This document shows, in pieces, positions 23,273-34,897 of a stretch of 64,000 bases of DNA; position 1 is the stretch's first letter, and each line of letters opens with the position of its first letter. The DNA is from Favolaschia claudopus (Eukaryota > Basidiomycota > Agaricomycetes > Agaricales > Mycenaceae). The notes beneath the pieces were generated by a model that saw only the letters and a list, made by a program, of their open reading frames with translations, did not search any database and had not been told where the DNA came from. The translations under genes and the position numbers were made by a program. The stretch covers positions 434,001 through 498,000 of the forward strand of contig JAWWNJ010000030.1 in assembly GCA_037176885.1 (NCBI GenBank). Direction: 5' to 3'.

Positions 23273-24143
23273 AGATGATATACTCGATTGGAGGCATCTT
23301 GATCCGTTACCACCACCATCTCCCCGTTTCCCACGCCTAACCAGCGTCGGGGGGCACTGAGTTCGGCGTTGGTGGCGAGTCAGGGTGGGCGTGAGCCAGG
23401 GGTTGCACCCAAGGGTGACCTCCACACCCGCGCTGTCTTCAAGCAGCACCGCCGAGTAGCGGAATGAGGCCGACGAGCCCATTTTATGAGCCTGCGAGGC
23501 TGCACCTTCGAGTGCTTTGTATTCTTGTCGAACCTTGGATATTTCGGGAAAGCTCTCTTCAATTTCAAGTTTTAAGGTTCGTCTACTACTGCTGCTCTCT
23601 CCCTCACCCTCCCCCTTCGTCTCTGCACCGACCATGCCCCTGCCCTCTCTGCTGCGGATGGCGTCATCGATGACTGTGAATGTCACGTGACATTCACGGG
23701 TCCGTTTCGACTGCTCGCATCGCGCCGTTTGGGATTCAAGCGTCGATGCCCTCCTCCAGTCTCCCCTTATCTCGACTGGTCTCCTCTACCTACCTCCTCG
23801 GTCCACCTCCCTGCATGTGCTTCTACTTGACGGGATCGCGATAGTTTTGCAGTCGTATTTTTACCAATGACACTGGCTATTTCGTCTGTCCCTTGCCTCT
23901 GGTCAATTCATCTTGTCACTGTCCACTGTCTGACCCCCACTGCACTTTGGAATGGCGCCATCAATTACTCAATCCTCCTTTGCCTCATCCTCGTCCAGTC
24001 CTGTTTTTCTCCACCCGCCGTGTCTTTCCACATAACCTGATCCCAAACGGAGCACCGACGACACGGCTGCACTCCCCCACGTGCTCCTTTCTAATTCTAC
24101 TGCATGGAAATATTCGGACGGCGGTCCTTAATCGTACCTCAAC

Positions 24144-25300
24144 ATGAACCACACCAACAACGACATACGAATGAGTACCGAGGGCCCTCACGGAACACGG
24201 GAGGGCTTCGGGGACGTGGTACAGCCCTCTCGTCAGTGCCTGCAGGCTGCGAGTTCACAGAGCGAAACCAGCAGGAGTCGAGGTGATCTGGGGTCTAGCC
24301 CCGACTACCCTTCACGCGACCCCTTCTGTAGCGGTTCGTCTGCTCTGGCTGTTACAGCGACGGGCGAAGAGCAGAGCCCTCGTCCCTCTTCGGTTGCGAC
24401 GGTAATTTTAGATGACGACTCGCCGTGGTTGCGCCCAGTATCCACAGCGGATCAGAACTTAAGATTTCAGTCCAACAATGCTTTGGCCGACGCGCCTATG
24501 CCGAATGTTTTGCGGGTAAATGAAGAGGGACATATGAGCTCCCGCAACACCGATATTAATGGTCTTCAAACAAGCGACACTCAACTCTCCACCGATATAA
24601 ACACTGAAAATACTGACCTAGTGCCGCCTCTTCATCTGCATCATCGTGATCCACATACGCAGCTGGATATTGATAATCCAGCCAACTGGGAAGAAATAAA
24701 TCGAGACATACGGAAGCGTAACAAGCCTCCAAATCCACCACGATCCAACAAATCTACGAGATCGAGCCTCAACATCTCATCGCTCAACATCAACGGCCGA
24801 GATAAAGGTAAATCAATTCATCGCCCGGACCACAAATTCAACCATGTTAAACACACAATCGACGAAAATGGTATTGGAGTACTTGCACTTCAAGAAACCC
24901 ACCTCGACGATATCGGTGTTACTCAGTTCAACAATGTTTTCCAACGCTGGTTCAAATTACTTAACTCATCGCACCCCACGAAACCAACCTCCACTGCGGG
25001 TGTCTCTTTCATTCTCAATAAAAAATTCGTTGATACTGAAAATATTCGCGAACATGTCCTCGTCCCGGGACGCGCCTTCATGGTTGTAATTCCTTCGCAT
25101 GAAGGAAAGACTCGAAATATTCTCAACATCTATGCTCCGAACTCGCCAGATGAACGTTGTAAGCTTTGGGATCACCTCTGGAACTTATGGTACACTGACT
25201 GCCACTTACCCCTCCCAACTGAGGCCGCAGGGGATTGGAATTTCGTTGAAGATTCTATTGATCGTTCCTCAGGCACGACCGTCAAGTTTTGCACGCCTAA
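24144..25300 (+). pseudogene. LINE ORF part 1: N-terminal region and endonuclease domain
   Basis: The frame from the ATG at 24,144 has ~200 residues of low-complexity, Ser/Thr/Asn-rich sequence. The apurinic-type endonuclease follows: LNISSLNINGRDKGKSIHRP, then GIGVLALQETHLDDIG (catalytic Glu in QETH), NILNIYAPNSPDERCKLWDH and AAGDWNFVEDSIDR (the GDxN box). The nuclease would nick chromosomal DNA to prime reverse transcription. Between about 25,262 and 25,300 the sensible translation moves to another frame, and the original frame stops at 25,350-25,352. I read this as a single-base indel, so this copy cannot make the full polyprotein. Confidence 0.85.
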
Positions 25301-28254
25301 TGTCTCTATTTCAATTTCAAGATGGATGGCGCTTGACATTCCCCGATACTAGGGAATATACATGCAAGCAGCTTCGTACTGATTCGACGGGAGCAACTCA
25401 TATCTCTTACTCACGAATTGACAGAGTGTACATACCTAGCACCAACATTGACGAATACCGAAGTTGGTCAATTAAACATTGCGCTGTGTCGTCCGACCAC
25501 CGACTCGTTTCCGTAGAGATCGTCTCGCGGACCAGCGAAAAGACTGGGCCTGGAAGATGGAGTTTACCGCTCTACCTTCTCAAGACCCCGAAATTCATGA
25601 ATCGTCTACACGAACTCAATGAAAAATTGGAGAGAGATTTTGAGAAAATCAAATATGATGGGCGACGCCCAAAATATAAAAATGATGTGTCAGAATTTGG
25701 AAAGCATTGCTCTCGCTTCTTGAATGATCACATAAAGGAGATCAGAACCTGGGAGCTCAAGCTTCGTATGGTTATTCATGACGAAGATATGTCTTTGGAA
25801 GATCGGTTCTTGGCTATTCGGGTCATCGAAGAGAAAATTGATACCTCCATCAGAGAAGAAGCGGATCGGAAAAAGAGCATTAGTGAAGCTCGCTACGATG
25901 TTGAAGGTGAGACCCTGAGAACAAAACTTTGGACTGATTCAGCGAAAGGATACACATTGAAAGACTCTATCAATGAATTCAGGATTGACCCACCGCCCCA
26001 TAATAGAGGTCCTCCCCAATTTGAAACCCGTCCACAGAAAATGGCGAATATGGCAGGGAAATATCATGACGACATCCAAACTCGGGATCTTCCCGATGAC
26101 TATGCCAGGGTACTGGCCACCGAGCTCGTACTTGAACAATGTGACGCACACCTGAATCTCAACCAATATCAACAATTAGATAAACCTCTGACAGAAGATG
26201 AAGTCCGGGATGCTCTCAGACTTTCGAAAAACGGAAAAGCTCCTGGACTAGATGGTATCCCTTACGAATTCTTCAGGCATCTTGATCTTCTCTATGCCCA
26301 ATCCAATAAGAAAGGGTTCAATATAATTGGCTTCCTTGCTGCATTGTACCTTGACATCGAAACCCATGGAATCATTGAAGAGACGAAATTCAATTCAGGC
26401 TGGTTGTGTCCTTTCTACAAGAAAGGTGACAAGAGTCTTATCGCAAACTACCGTCCTATCACCCTCCTGAATACAGATTACAAACTGATGACAAAAGCGC
26501 ACTCACTGCGGCTAATGACTATAGCCCCTTCCCTGGTACATCCTGACCAAGCGGGTTTCATGAAGGGCCGTAAAATTGAGGATCAAGTTAAACTTGCTAA
26601 GTTTCTGCTCGACTACGCCGAGGCCGCCGAAGAGGATGGTATCATAATCGCTTTGGACCAAGAAAAAGCATATGACCGAATAAATCACTCATACTTACTA
26701 CGAGTACTGCAGCACATGCGCTTCCCGCCTCGATTTTATAACTTGATTCGAAAACTGTATACCAACGCCGAAACAGTTGTGATAGTTAATGGAATGCTGA
26801 GTGACCCTTACCTCGTCATCCGTGGTGTTCGCCAGGGGGACCCATTGTCTTGCTTATTGTTCAATCTGGCAATTGAACCGCTGGCTTGCTTAATTCGTCA
26901 GTCCAATTTAAAAGGAGTTATAATTCCAGGTTCAGATGAACGTCTCGTTATTTCCTTGTTCGCAGACGACACCACAATCTATTTGTCCTCGTCTGATTCC
27001 CCAAACGATTTATGGAAGATATTAGATCTATGGTGCACGGCTTCAACTGCAAGATTTAACCAATTGAAGACAGTCATACTACCGTTTGGTAGACCAGCTT
27101 ATCGAACAGAAGTGGTTCGCGATAAGAGAATAAACAAGAGTTCGAAAAAAGGGTCCATCGCTGACCAAATTCGGATTGTTGCGGACGGTGAAACATGCCG
27201 CATGCTTGGTGCCTGGATCGGAAATGTTATCCCCTACATTACTCCGTGGCCCTCAGTCATAGAGAAAATTAAATGTGACTTACGGCGCTGGAATTGCACT
27301 CAACCCTCTTTGGAAGGGAAACGCCACATTATTAATATGGTTATAGGCGGCAGAACCCAATACTTGACGCGTGTTCAAGGGATGCCGAAAGAGATAGAGT
27401 CCTGCTTGCTGAAACTACAACATGATTTTCTTTGGGATGGTAAAAGAGCCAGAGTCGGCCACGACACGATGGTAAAGAGTATCCTAGCTGGTGGGAAGCA
27501 GATTTTAGACATTACATCAAGAAATGAGGCCATCGACCTTCTCAATCTGAAATCGTACCTTATCTATGGTCCATCTCGACCGCGCTGGTGCAACCTTGTT
27601 GACTTTCTCATCAAAAATCTGCTTGAAACGAGCTATCTTAATTTCCGACCTGGGCAGGTTATCAACATATTCCTCCAAAATATTCACCTCCCGGTTTCCT
27701 CGAAAACCAACCTTCCTGACCAAGTCAAACGCATGATCACCGCAGCAGCAAAATACAACTTACGCTTCACCGCGCTATCAATATCGCCTGCAATCCAACT
27801 CCGCATGCCGATATGGAAACATCCTGCGATGAACACTGATTTATTCAACACAGCTTGCCGGCGAAAAGCCGCGACTTGCCTTCGACTGAACCACAACGTC
27901 CGAACACTGGCCGATTTAATGATAATTGCGGAACGAAAGACAGCTATTATCCGAAAACCACATCAAATTAACCCATCAGGATTCGGCCGAAAAAATTGCG
28001 GCTGTCCGCCTTGCCGACACGACAGAATTGAACTCGGCTGCTCAGATCCCGGTTCCTGCATTGATACAGCAAAATTAATTGTTAACAGTGTGCTCCCAAA
28101 ATGGGACCCGAGAATTTCGAATATTGATCGGTGCATCGAACTTCAACTCTCCGAAGACGAGCGTGAAAACAACAATCAACCACTGAGTGTCGATCATGAA
28201 TTCATTTACGACCCTCCAACACACACAGTCCGGCTTCCGAATCTTCGCCGATGA
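25290..28254 (+). pseudogene. LINE ORF part 2: end of endonuclease and reverse transcriptase
   Basis: The frame continues the endonuclease (DGWRLTFPDTREYTCKQLRT, SRIDRVYIP, and VSSDHRLVSVEI with the catalytic Asp-His). It then gives a complete RT: KNGKAPGLDGIPYEFF, NYRPITLLNTDYKL, IIALDQEKAYDRINHSYLLR (catalytic Asp), VRQGDPLSCLLFNLAIEPLA and ISLFADDTTIYLSSS (FADD box with the catalytic Asp pair). The thumb follows. All RT motifs are intact over more than 950 codons. It ends at a TGA (28,252-28,254), where the related protein should continue; the sequel is in the frame of the next entry, so a second indel at about 28,235-28,250 is likely. Confidence 0.9.
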
Positions 28255-29584
28255 AGATTATGCAAACTCAGTCGCAGCGAGAAGAAACCTTCCGTCACAA
28301 CCAGACATTGGACTGATCACTATATTCCTTCACTGTCGCGTGAGGCATGCTGGTGAATACAAACCCAGTATTGAACTCCATCTTGATATTCAGGACGAGA
28401 CAGATTTACTTGTGAGCCACGACTTTTTTGACCTTTCGTTTGACAGAGACGACATTCCTTTATCTTATTCTACCGGTTTACTTGGCGGACTTCTTTATAA
28501 ACTTCAAACAACACCGAACTCAACACCTATGCTGATATGCACACTATCCGACTATCTACCCCGCATCCTTATTAAGGATCGGTCCCATTCGGAGAATGAT
28601 ATGCTCAACAAGAATTTCCCGTTGATCAAAGCCGTCTTTGCCGCTCTCAATGAGCGAACCGGACGTGTCAAATTCAAAAAGGTTTCAAAGCTCCCGGCTC
28701 CCGCAACTTGCACTACATTCGCGCTAGAATCCGTCGAGATAGACACTCAAATTGATATCATGTTTACCAACCCTGGAATTCAATTGCAGTCCGGAACTCA
28801 ACACTCCTTCACCAAAGTCATCCAGAATTTGTCTTTCAAACCACTACGCAAATCGACTTCCATTAATCTGGACCGCATACGGTGTGCTGTCGAAGAGGTG
28901 TCTGACTACACTCCTTCCGATGAAATGATCTGGAAATCTATTCGGTCTTCTACTCTACGTCGGCTTTCACGAGAATTTTTTTGGAAATGCTTACATGAAT
29001 CCTTTCGAGTCGGTGATTTCTGGTTTTATTTGCATACTGCTCATCCGATGGGAAATTGCAGTCGCTGTGGGGTGACTGAATCTCTTGAGCACATAGCATT
29101 AGAGTGCGCAATCCCTGAACAAGAGATCATCTGGAAGCTTGCGTTCAAACTATGGACTAAGAAATATAATCCTTCAAGTTGGCCCAAATTGAACTGGGGG
29201 CTTGTTCTTGGCTGCAACTTGGTTCGATTCAAATCTCCAACCGGTTCTCTTCTCCCCCACAAAGCTAGACTATTTGCAATTTTAGTCTCAGTATCCTGGC
29301 ACCTTATCTGGTCCCTCCGCGTCGATCGTGTAATCAAATTCCCCGGCAAAATCCACTCTGAGGCAGAAATTCACAATAAATGGCTGTCCGCAATAAATTC
29401 TGCCTTGAATCGCGACCGGATTTTGTGTGACAGAGCTAAATTTGGCTCTGTTGCATTCAGCATGAAAACAGTTCTATATACCTGGAGCGGGTTACTCATG
29501 AATGAGGATTCTTTGCCGGAAAACTGGATATATACAAGGGGGGTTTTAGTGGGTATACAGCCCAAGAAGATCGGAATTGGTTAA
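28240..29584 (+). pseudogene. LINE ORF part 3: RNase H-like segment and Cys/His zinc motif
   Basis: This frame carries the C-terminal part of the LINE polyprotein. About 28,300-28,690 looks like a diverged RNase H domain (GLLGGLLYKLQTTPNSTPML, TLSDYLPRILIKDRSHSEND, FKKVSKL); the usual acidic active-site residues are hard to place, so it may be catalytically dead. About 29,053-29,110 has CSRCGVTESLEHIALEC, a CCHC-type zinc motif common at LINE C-termini. It ends GVLVGIQPKKIGIG and a stop at 29,582-29,584, followed by ~165 bp of 3' UTR and the A tail. The last ~70 codons and the UTR recur at 50,844-51,231. Confidence 0.85.
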
Positions 29585-29959
29585 TTTCCGAAACGCTGGA
29601 GTCCCACACTGGTTAAATTCGTGCGTAAGGCATTTCCTCCCGGACATCTTCCCCGGCATCCTCTGGTTTAATACCCAGTAACCAAAGCGGACGACTCGGA
29701 ATGCTTCTGCAGACTGATGATCGATTAGGTTTTCAGACCCAACGCTCCAAAAAAAAAAAAAAAAAAAAAAAAAAAAGGAGATGATATACTCATTCCATGA
29801 ACATAATATTACTTGATGAATATGGTCTTAAAACGTGAAGTAGCACGGAGTTATGTGTATTTATGGGCTGGGCAGTCTTGCGATACTTCCCCAGGCTTGC
29901 GAAGCCTTCACAGTGGTGGTCGCTGCGTACCACAGCACCGACGCGCATACGTGTCATTC

Positions 29960-30400
29960 CCCATTGGGGCGTGGGGAAATGCACCGATTCGACTCGTTTT
30001 CTTTTCTGTGCCCTGTTTTCTGTGGTCGGACCTTTCACGGTGCATTTAAAACATAGATTTAAAACCCATGCACCCTTTTCCATCTTAGGATACCTCGAAA
30101 ATTGACACTTTTTGGGCAAGACTTTCCAACCATCGTTGGCCCAGTCCTCCTCAATGAATGTACCTATCTTTCTCAATCTTCCTTCCACAGGCAGTGTATT
30201 TGCCGTGCCAATGGATCTGTGCCCTTGTCGCCCCCAGACGGCGATGGCAAGGGCAGATTAGAGGCGGTTTGATGAAAATTTCCTTTTTTGGGGGTGACAT
30301 CAGATTTTGCCGCCACTGTACAAGAAGACGTGTTTTTCGTGCTTTCTTTACATGTGATGCGACGTACCTGCAAACTGCTGTAAACAGTGTTTGTATCCAT
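29960..30400. repeat. Second copy of the 0.4 kb foldback repeat (one arm) joined to another dispersed repeat
   Basis: About 29,975-30,215 matches the reverse complement of the right arm and flank of the foldback at 578-800, and continues through the same loop as at 531-577 (the loop motif GCGATGGCAAGGGCAGATTA is shared). The second arm is missing. It is followed by GACATCAGATTTTGCCGCCA, as at about 830, and then by a block matching 16,108-16,190 in reverse. A minus-strand frame of 132 codons over this repeat has a counterpart in copy 1, but the conservation is explained by the repeat itself. Confidence 0.65.
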
Positions 30401-31315
30401 TGGGCAACGACACCGGAGCCTAAACAAAATTGTGCACGAGCTGCGGCCAGTGAGCCGGAGCCGGCTTGAGCCTGAGCCGAGCCACGTGGCAACGGCTGGC
30501 TCAGCTCGGCTTAAAATACAGTAAATGCCGAAAACGCCTTTTCCCGGCCGAGGTTTTTCCCCTTGGACAATGGAGATGGACTGTGGACGTGGGAATTCGG
30601 CCGACTTTCCATCACCGATGACGGGCATTGCCCTTGCCGGAAACGGCATGTTTGTTCTTGTTGCCAAGTTGTTGGGGGAGCTTGCTCCCCCCTTTTGTCT
30701 GAGGTTCCCGAAAAGTGGATGGCTGTGCAATGTGCCTACTCTCCCACGGGTACGCCATCAGCTGTGATCTCCCACGGGTACGCCATCAATACGTGATGTT
30801 AAACAGAGCCTTATGGACAAGTGGCCTACTGTACAGTGGCGCAATCAGGGGAAAGTGCAATAAAGAAATACTCTCAGCCAAGGGCTCGCATCAATAGGAA
30901 ATTACTCCCGACTTTCGAAGAAAACCACAAAGGCAGGAATACCATCAACTTCAGTTCACACGGTTCCGAGTCCATCAATTCCATTCCTCCCCAAAAAAAA
31001 ATCAGAACCATTAGCCTGGGCAGCAGTCAAAATTGCTGAATTCAGCTCTATGGTAGCAGGCTTTACCGGGACTGCGGCACTAAGACAAGAAGTATGGCTT
31101 GAGTTGTGTATGTAAGGCAGATTTAACGAAACTTTGCCTTTGCTTTGCCTCTCACAAGATCATTTCTGTTCAGGCTGGACGGAATTAGCGCAAGCTCCCC
31201 CTTTTCTGTAAGCCGGGCACCGGCATTACAATACATAGTTTTCAACTTTCGTGTTTCAATATGGACTCTAGTGCAGTGCTGTAAGGGCAACAGCTGCCAG
31301 GGCCTGAGGCCCGAG
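30400..31315. other. Unassigned stretch with short repeats
   Basis: No gene is supported. GGGCATTGCCCTTGCCGGAA (about 30,622) with its flanks recurs at about 46,932. CTCCCACGGGTACGCCATCA is present twice in tandem (about 30,740-30,790). A GGGGGAGCTTGCTCCCCC hairpin lies at about 30,675. Confidence 0.3.
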
Positions 31316-32005
31316 GTACTCAAGAGTCCAACAAGCACTGGGCAGAGGGAGAATCCTTAGGAGACTGGCTACAACAAGGGGAAGAGTGTCTACTCACCTG
31401 GGCAGAGGGAGAATCCTTAGAGAACAGAGTAAGGAGTCTCCATGCCCAGGCGTCACAGCAAAAGGGCGCGTGACGCGTGACTTCTCACGGGGCGTGGGAA
31501 CTATGTAGTAGCACAGCATCTATGATGTAATATCAATGATCAGATGATCCAACAGTAGCAGGGAGCCAGGGATATGCCCAGAAGGGGGAGGATCACAATA
31601 CTGGTCCAGAGATCGTAGACCAACGAAGGCCCGGAGATACCCTGTGGTCCGGCGAGCGTGGGAAACCGGAGCCGGAGTCCGGAGGGCCGAAGCTCGGGGT
31701 CCGGAGGGTCGAAGGACCAGAGGAATAGAGCCCAGGGAACCTGGGAAGGGCGCTAGGGCAGGGCGAGACAGCGGAGCATCGAGGCTTGGGTGACAGGGCT
31801 TGGCCCAGGTCCGGGGGAGCGTGGGAAGCCAGGACGGGAGCCGGGGGACCGGAGTCGGAAGGCCGGAGGTCCGGACGACCAGAGCTCGGGGTACCAGAGC
31901 TCTCGGAGGGCTAGAAGTCTGACCGGAAGACCAGTAGGGAACCGGGTTGCGCTGAGCACTAGCTTAAGGAGCGCAGGGTCGACAGGAGTCTGTCGAGGGG
32001 GGGAA
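31316..32005 (-). repeat. LTR-like dispersed repeat, copy 2 (uninterrupted)
   Basis: This is the reverse complement of the repeat at 20,333-21,434, without the MITE. It begins TACTCAAGAGTCCAACAAGC and ends in the GC-rich block near CGACAGGAGTCTGTCGAG (a small palindrome). It supplies the empty site (ACAACAAGGGG) that proves the MITE insertion in copy 1. Its right edge abuts a truncated SAM-domain reading frame, so it probably inserted into or next to that gene. Confidence 0.6.
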
Positions 32006-32027
32006 CAATGCTGAGACGAAGCTTGGC

Positions 32028-32399
32028 GTGTCAAATGCACGCATGTTCGAGACTGGCCTGAGGGAAAACGGTTACGGGCCAGACATTTTGAATGTCGTGG
32101 AGAGCAAAGAGCTTGAGGCGCTTGGAATATCGAAGGGGAATGTCATACGCCTCAAAGCCGGGGCAGAGAGTTGGTGGAAAAGTTCGGATGCAAAGAGGAA
32201 GCGGACAGAAAGCGAGAGCGCCGGCAATTCCGGTACCGGGATTGGTCAAGATGTGACCGTCACCCCAAGCAAACGAGTGGCGTATGAAGTGCGTTACAAG
32301 GACGGGGGAAGTTCAAGGCTCTTTGGGCCGCGCCTTGAGCCTGGACCACCCCTTCGGTTCCCGGATGGAGAGATATACTGTAGCTCTTTGTATGGGTGA
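32028..32399 (+). pseudogene. SAM-like domain protein, fragment
   Basis: The frame begins directly beside the LTR-like repeat with no ATG at its edge, and reads ETGLRENGYGPDILNVVESK, LEALGISKGNVIRLKAGAES and WWKSSDAKRKR. This is a sterile-alpha-motif-like helical domain, often used for protein-protein contacts, followed by a basic segment. A second conserved-looking stretch is YEVRYKDGGSSRLFGPRLEP. The frame ends at 32,397-32,399. It is probably the 3' remainder of a longer gene cut by the repeat insertion; similar short SAM proteins are common in mushroom genomes and often lie beside transposons. Function unknown. Confidence 0.5.
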
Positions 32400-33412
32400 A
32401 CCGTAACGCGTAACGCCCGCCCTGTTTCGTTTCAACGGTAACGCATAACGGTCGGGTGGTTTCTCTGAGGACTGCGTGACATACAAAGATGTAGAATTAT
32501 CATGTTTGTGGCTGTAAAATCTAGCTGAATTTACTGCCTCCTCCTCACTGCACTCAATCAGTCTCTACAATCTTCGTCAAGATAGAACCGGTACGGTGCA
32601 TCGGAGACCACGGGCAAGGTGCTGGGAAGGTGTACCAGAAGCTGGCCGAGGTAGTTTAACTAGTCGCTCGAAGAGGGCTTGTGGTGGACCCGTCGCTGGT
32701 TTAGGTGTCTGAGCGTGCGCCACGGGGCAGTGTTCATGAAAAAAAAAAAGGTGTATTACGGAGCCCGTAACAGGAGAAATGCAATCACAAAGGGCTATGG
32801 ATACAAAGAAAGCATAAACGAGAGCTAAAAATTGCCCAGAATCCGTTCAACGTTTGGAAATAGATTTTATCGGTGTTTGCCCGCCCGTTTCCAAAATTCT
32901 ATGATGTCACGCATAAAGCTGAGGCCGTTTCTGGTTTCCATGCGTAGCGTTTCCAGTCACGCTCGAGGGTCTGTTTCACCCATACAAAGTGCTACAGTAC
33001 TACAAGAATCTCGAGCGCAATATCTTCGAACCAATTCCCCTCGGCTATCGTCCTGTACTCGAACTCCAGCCTGGTGATCGCAACCCCTTTGGCGATGACG
33101 AAGATATGTTCGGTGGACGGGGAGGCATAGCGTGACGTGACAGCATGATGATGATGATGATGAATTAACGTGCTTAGCCGCTGTAAGCGGCTATCCTACA
33201 CGATACTTTACTACTTGACTACCTTCCAACAGCCTCTGAGCGTATGTCCATCGTGATCCGTAATACATGCTGAGCAGAAGCGGCAACAGACTCCGGGAGG
33301 TTTACCCAAGGGTATTATTGGCGAGGCAGGGAGTAGAGATTGAGGTGAATCTATCAAGAGGGTTCGTGGCAGGGGTTAGTTTTCATATGGCGAGAAGTAA
33401 GGGGGGAGATCC
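32400..33412. other. Unassigned stretch
   Basis: No supported gene. About 32,400-32,450 has three closely spaced GTAACGC-type motifs. A possible short remnant of coding sequence (KFYDVTHKAEAVSGFHA, about 32,895-32,945) is interrupted by a stop. A (GAT)n-type run is at about 33,145-33,163. Confidence 0.25.
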
Positions 33413-34141
33413 TTAATAATCCGGTGGGACTATAAAGAGAGGGTCAGCAGCTGCATGTTCTGCAGCAATACGAAGCAGAATGGCTTGGCGGGTGGGGCAT
33501 GACAAGTCAGTTGCCCGGTGAGGTCCGCCGCAGCCGCGCAGGCCACATTTGACAGGGAGAAGGGAGCATTTGGCGTGGGGTGGGCATTGAGTCGAGTGTG
33601 GGCAGCGGCAGTCGGAAGTGGAGTGGTTGGAGGCGCAAATGCCGCAGATAGCGGGACGCTTGCATTGAGACGCAATATGGCCAAATGCCAAGCAGTTGAA
33701 GCATTGCAGGGGCTGGGGCAAGTACTTCTCAGTGCGATGAAGATGACCGTGAAGCGCTAGACGCTGCGAGATAGCGGAATTAGCAGCTTCAGGGTTTGCA
33801 AAGTGAAGTACTAGCGAGGAGTGCTTTTTTTTTTCGTACGTCATCATCAGTGCGGCGGCCGATCCAGTGCACCCTCAAAAGGGATTCAGATGAAATGCTG
33901 GCTTCATTGGCTTGAATCAGATCCAAAATGTTGCTATCCCAGCCATTATCATTATCCGGGAGTCCTGAACCAACTGTGAAGTCAGTTGGGATCCGGTGCA
34001 TGACTACGGCATAAGAGGGAGTGCGAATTCGGAGGAGACTGGAGAAGGTAGCTAGCCAGGTGCTGTCTTGGGAGAGAAGTGCAGCAGCCCAGCTGGACTG
34101 GAAGGAGATGCGAATATCTCCATTTCGGTATTTGGCTACTG

Positions 34142-34897
34142 AGCTGGCCTACGCCTCCCCCACCTCTGACGTTGCCTATTTAGGAAATCATTTCTTCTTT
34201 GGGACGGAAAAGGACGTGATGTATTGCCATCAGTTTTACACTTGGTGTCTTCACTATAGTAGAGTGGTTTTATGTTGCCAATCTCGTTGTCGTGGTTGCT
34301 TGTGATGAGGTCTGGACTTCGAACCCCGCGTTGACGTTTTCGTTTTGCTTGTACCCGTCTTTTTTTCATCACCGCTCCACCGCGCGAAAAATATGTATAA
34401 GCTCCACGCAGTGGGCCCTAGCGGCGAGCGCTAGCACCACGCAGTGGGCCAAGCGGCGAGCGTTAAAGGGGGGTCCGCGGGGGTCTCCCCCGCGCTAGAT
34501 TTTCCATCAATATTGTATTAAACATTGAAATCAACGATACAAAAGCCAAAAAAAAATCTATCTCTCCTCTAATGTGCCGTCAGGCCAAAGGAGGGGGGTC
34601 TGGGGGGAACATTGTTCCCCCCAGCATCTCACGATGTCCACAAATTCTCCATGCCTACAACTGATTAAATATATTCAAATTCAAGTTTCTTTATTGAGAG
34701 AAAATCCCTTAAGAGCCACCTTCATACAGAACTAGCTAAAGCACTTATGATACATACTACATCCAAAAAGCCTTTTCTATAAAATAGGTATAAGTAGGTC
34801 GTTCGCCATTCATCGCCAAAATCACTTTCGGATCAGTTGACCAAAAAAGGAAATTTGTTACGTCATATGTCAGAGGTGGGGGAGGCCAAGGGGCGTT
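34142..34897. mobile_element. TIR element, 756 bp, in LINE ORF1 with a 13-bp flanking duplication
   Basis: TATTTGGCTACTG lies on both sides (34,129-34,141 and 34,898-34,910). Exactly 11 bp inside each end the inverted block GCCTCCCCCACCTCTGAC is found (34,153-34,170 and 34,869-34,886), so TIRs of ~29 bp are likely. Removing the element and one flank copy rejoins ORF1 in frame. The interior has no transposase. It contains two strong GC hairpins (34,476-34,494 and about 34,599-34,623) and a duplicated CCACGCAGTGGGCC. The superfamily is not recognised, and a 13-bp duplication is longer than is usual for cut-and-paste elements. Confidence 0.7.
34397..34498 (+). repeat. Possible Helitron-like 3' terminus (hairpin followed by CTAG)
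   Basis: A stem CGCGGGGG / CCCCCGCG with a 3-base loop (34,476-34,494) is followed at once by CTAG, the layout of Helitron 3' ends. A stretch beginning TCCACGCAGTGGGCC lies ~100 bp upstream. However, the base after CTAG is A rather than the expected T, the stem touches CTAG directly, and only one copy is visible. Weak call. Confidence 0.25.

Larger units (their letters stand above)
23273..29791 (+). mobile_element. Full-length Tad/L1-type LINE retrotransposon with 13-bp target duplication
   Basis: The element runs from about 23,286 to a pure A tail at about 29,750-29,776. AGATGATATACTC occurs just before its start (23,273-23,285) and just after the A tail (29,779-29,791), a textbook LINE target-site duplication, so the ends are well defined and the copy is not 5'-truncated. 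A ~860 bp leader (CT-rich from about 23,580) precedes a long coding region for endonuclease, reverse transcriptase, an RNase H-like segment and a Cys/His tail. No separate Gag-like ORF1 with zinc knuckles is seen in the leader. A 5'-truncated copy of the same family lies at about 50,842-51,231. Confidence 0.9.

Noticed and set aside
23189..23686. 165-codon minus-strand frame in the LINE leader
   Set aside because: It starts inside the LINE 5' leader and crosses the element border into host DNA, so it cannot be a unit of either.
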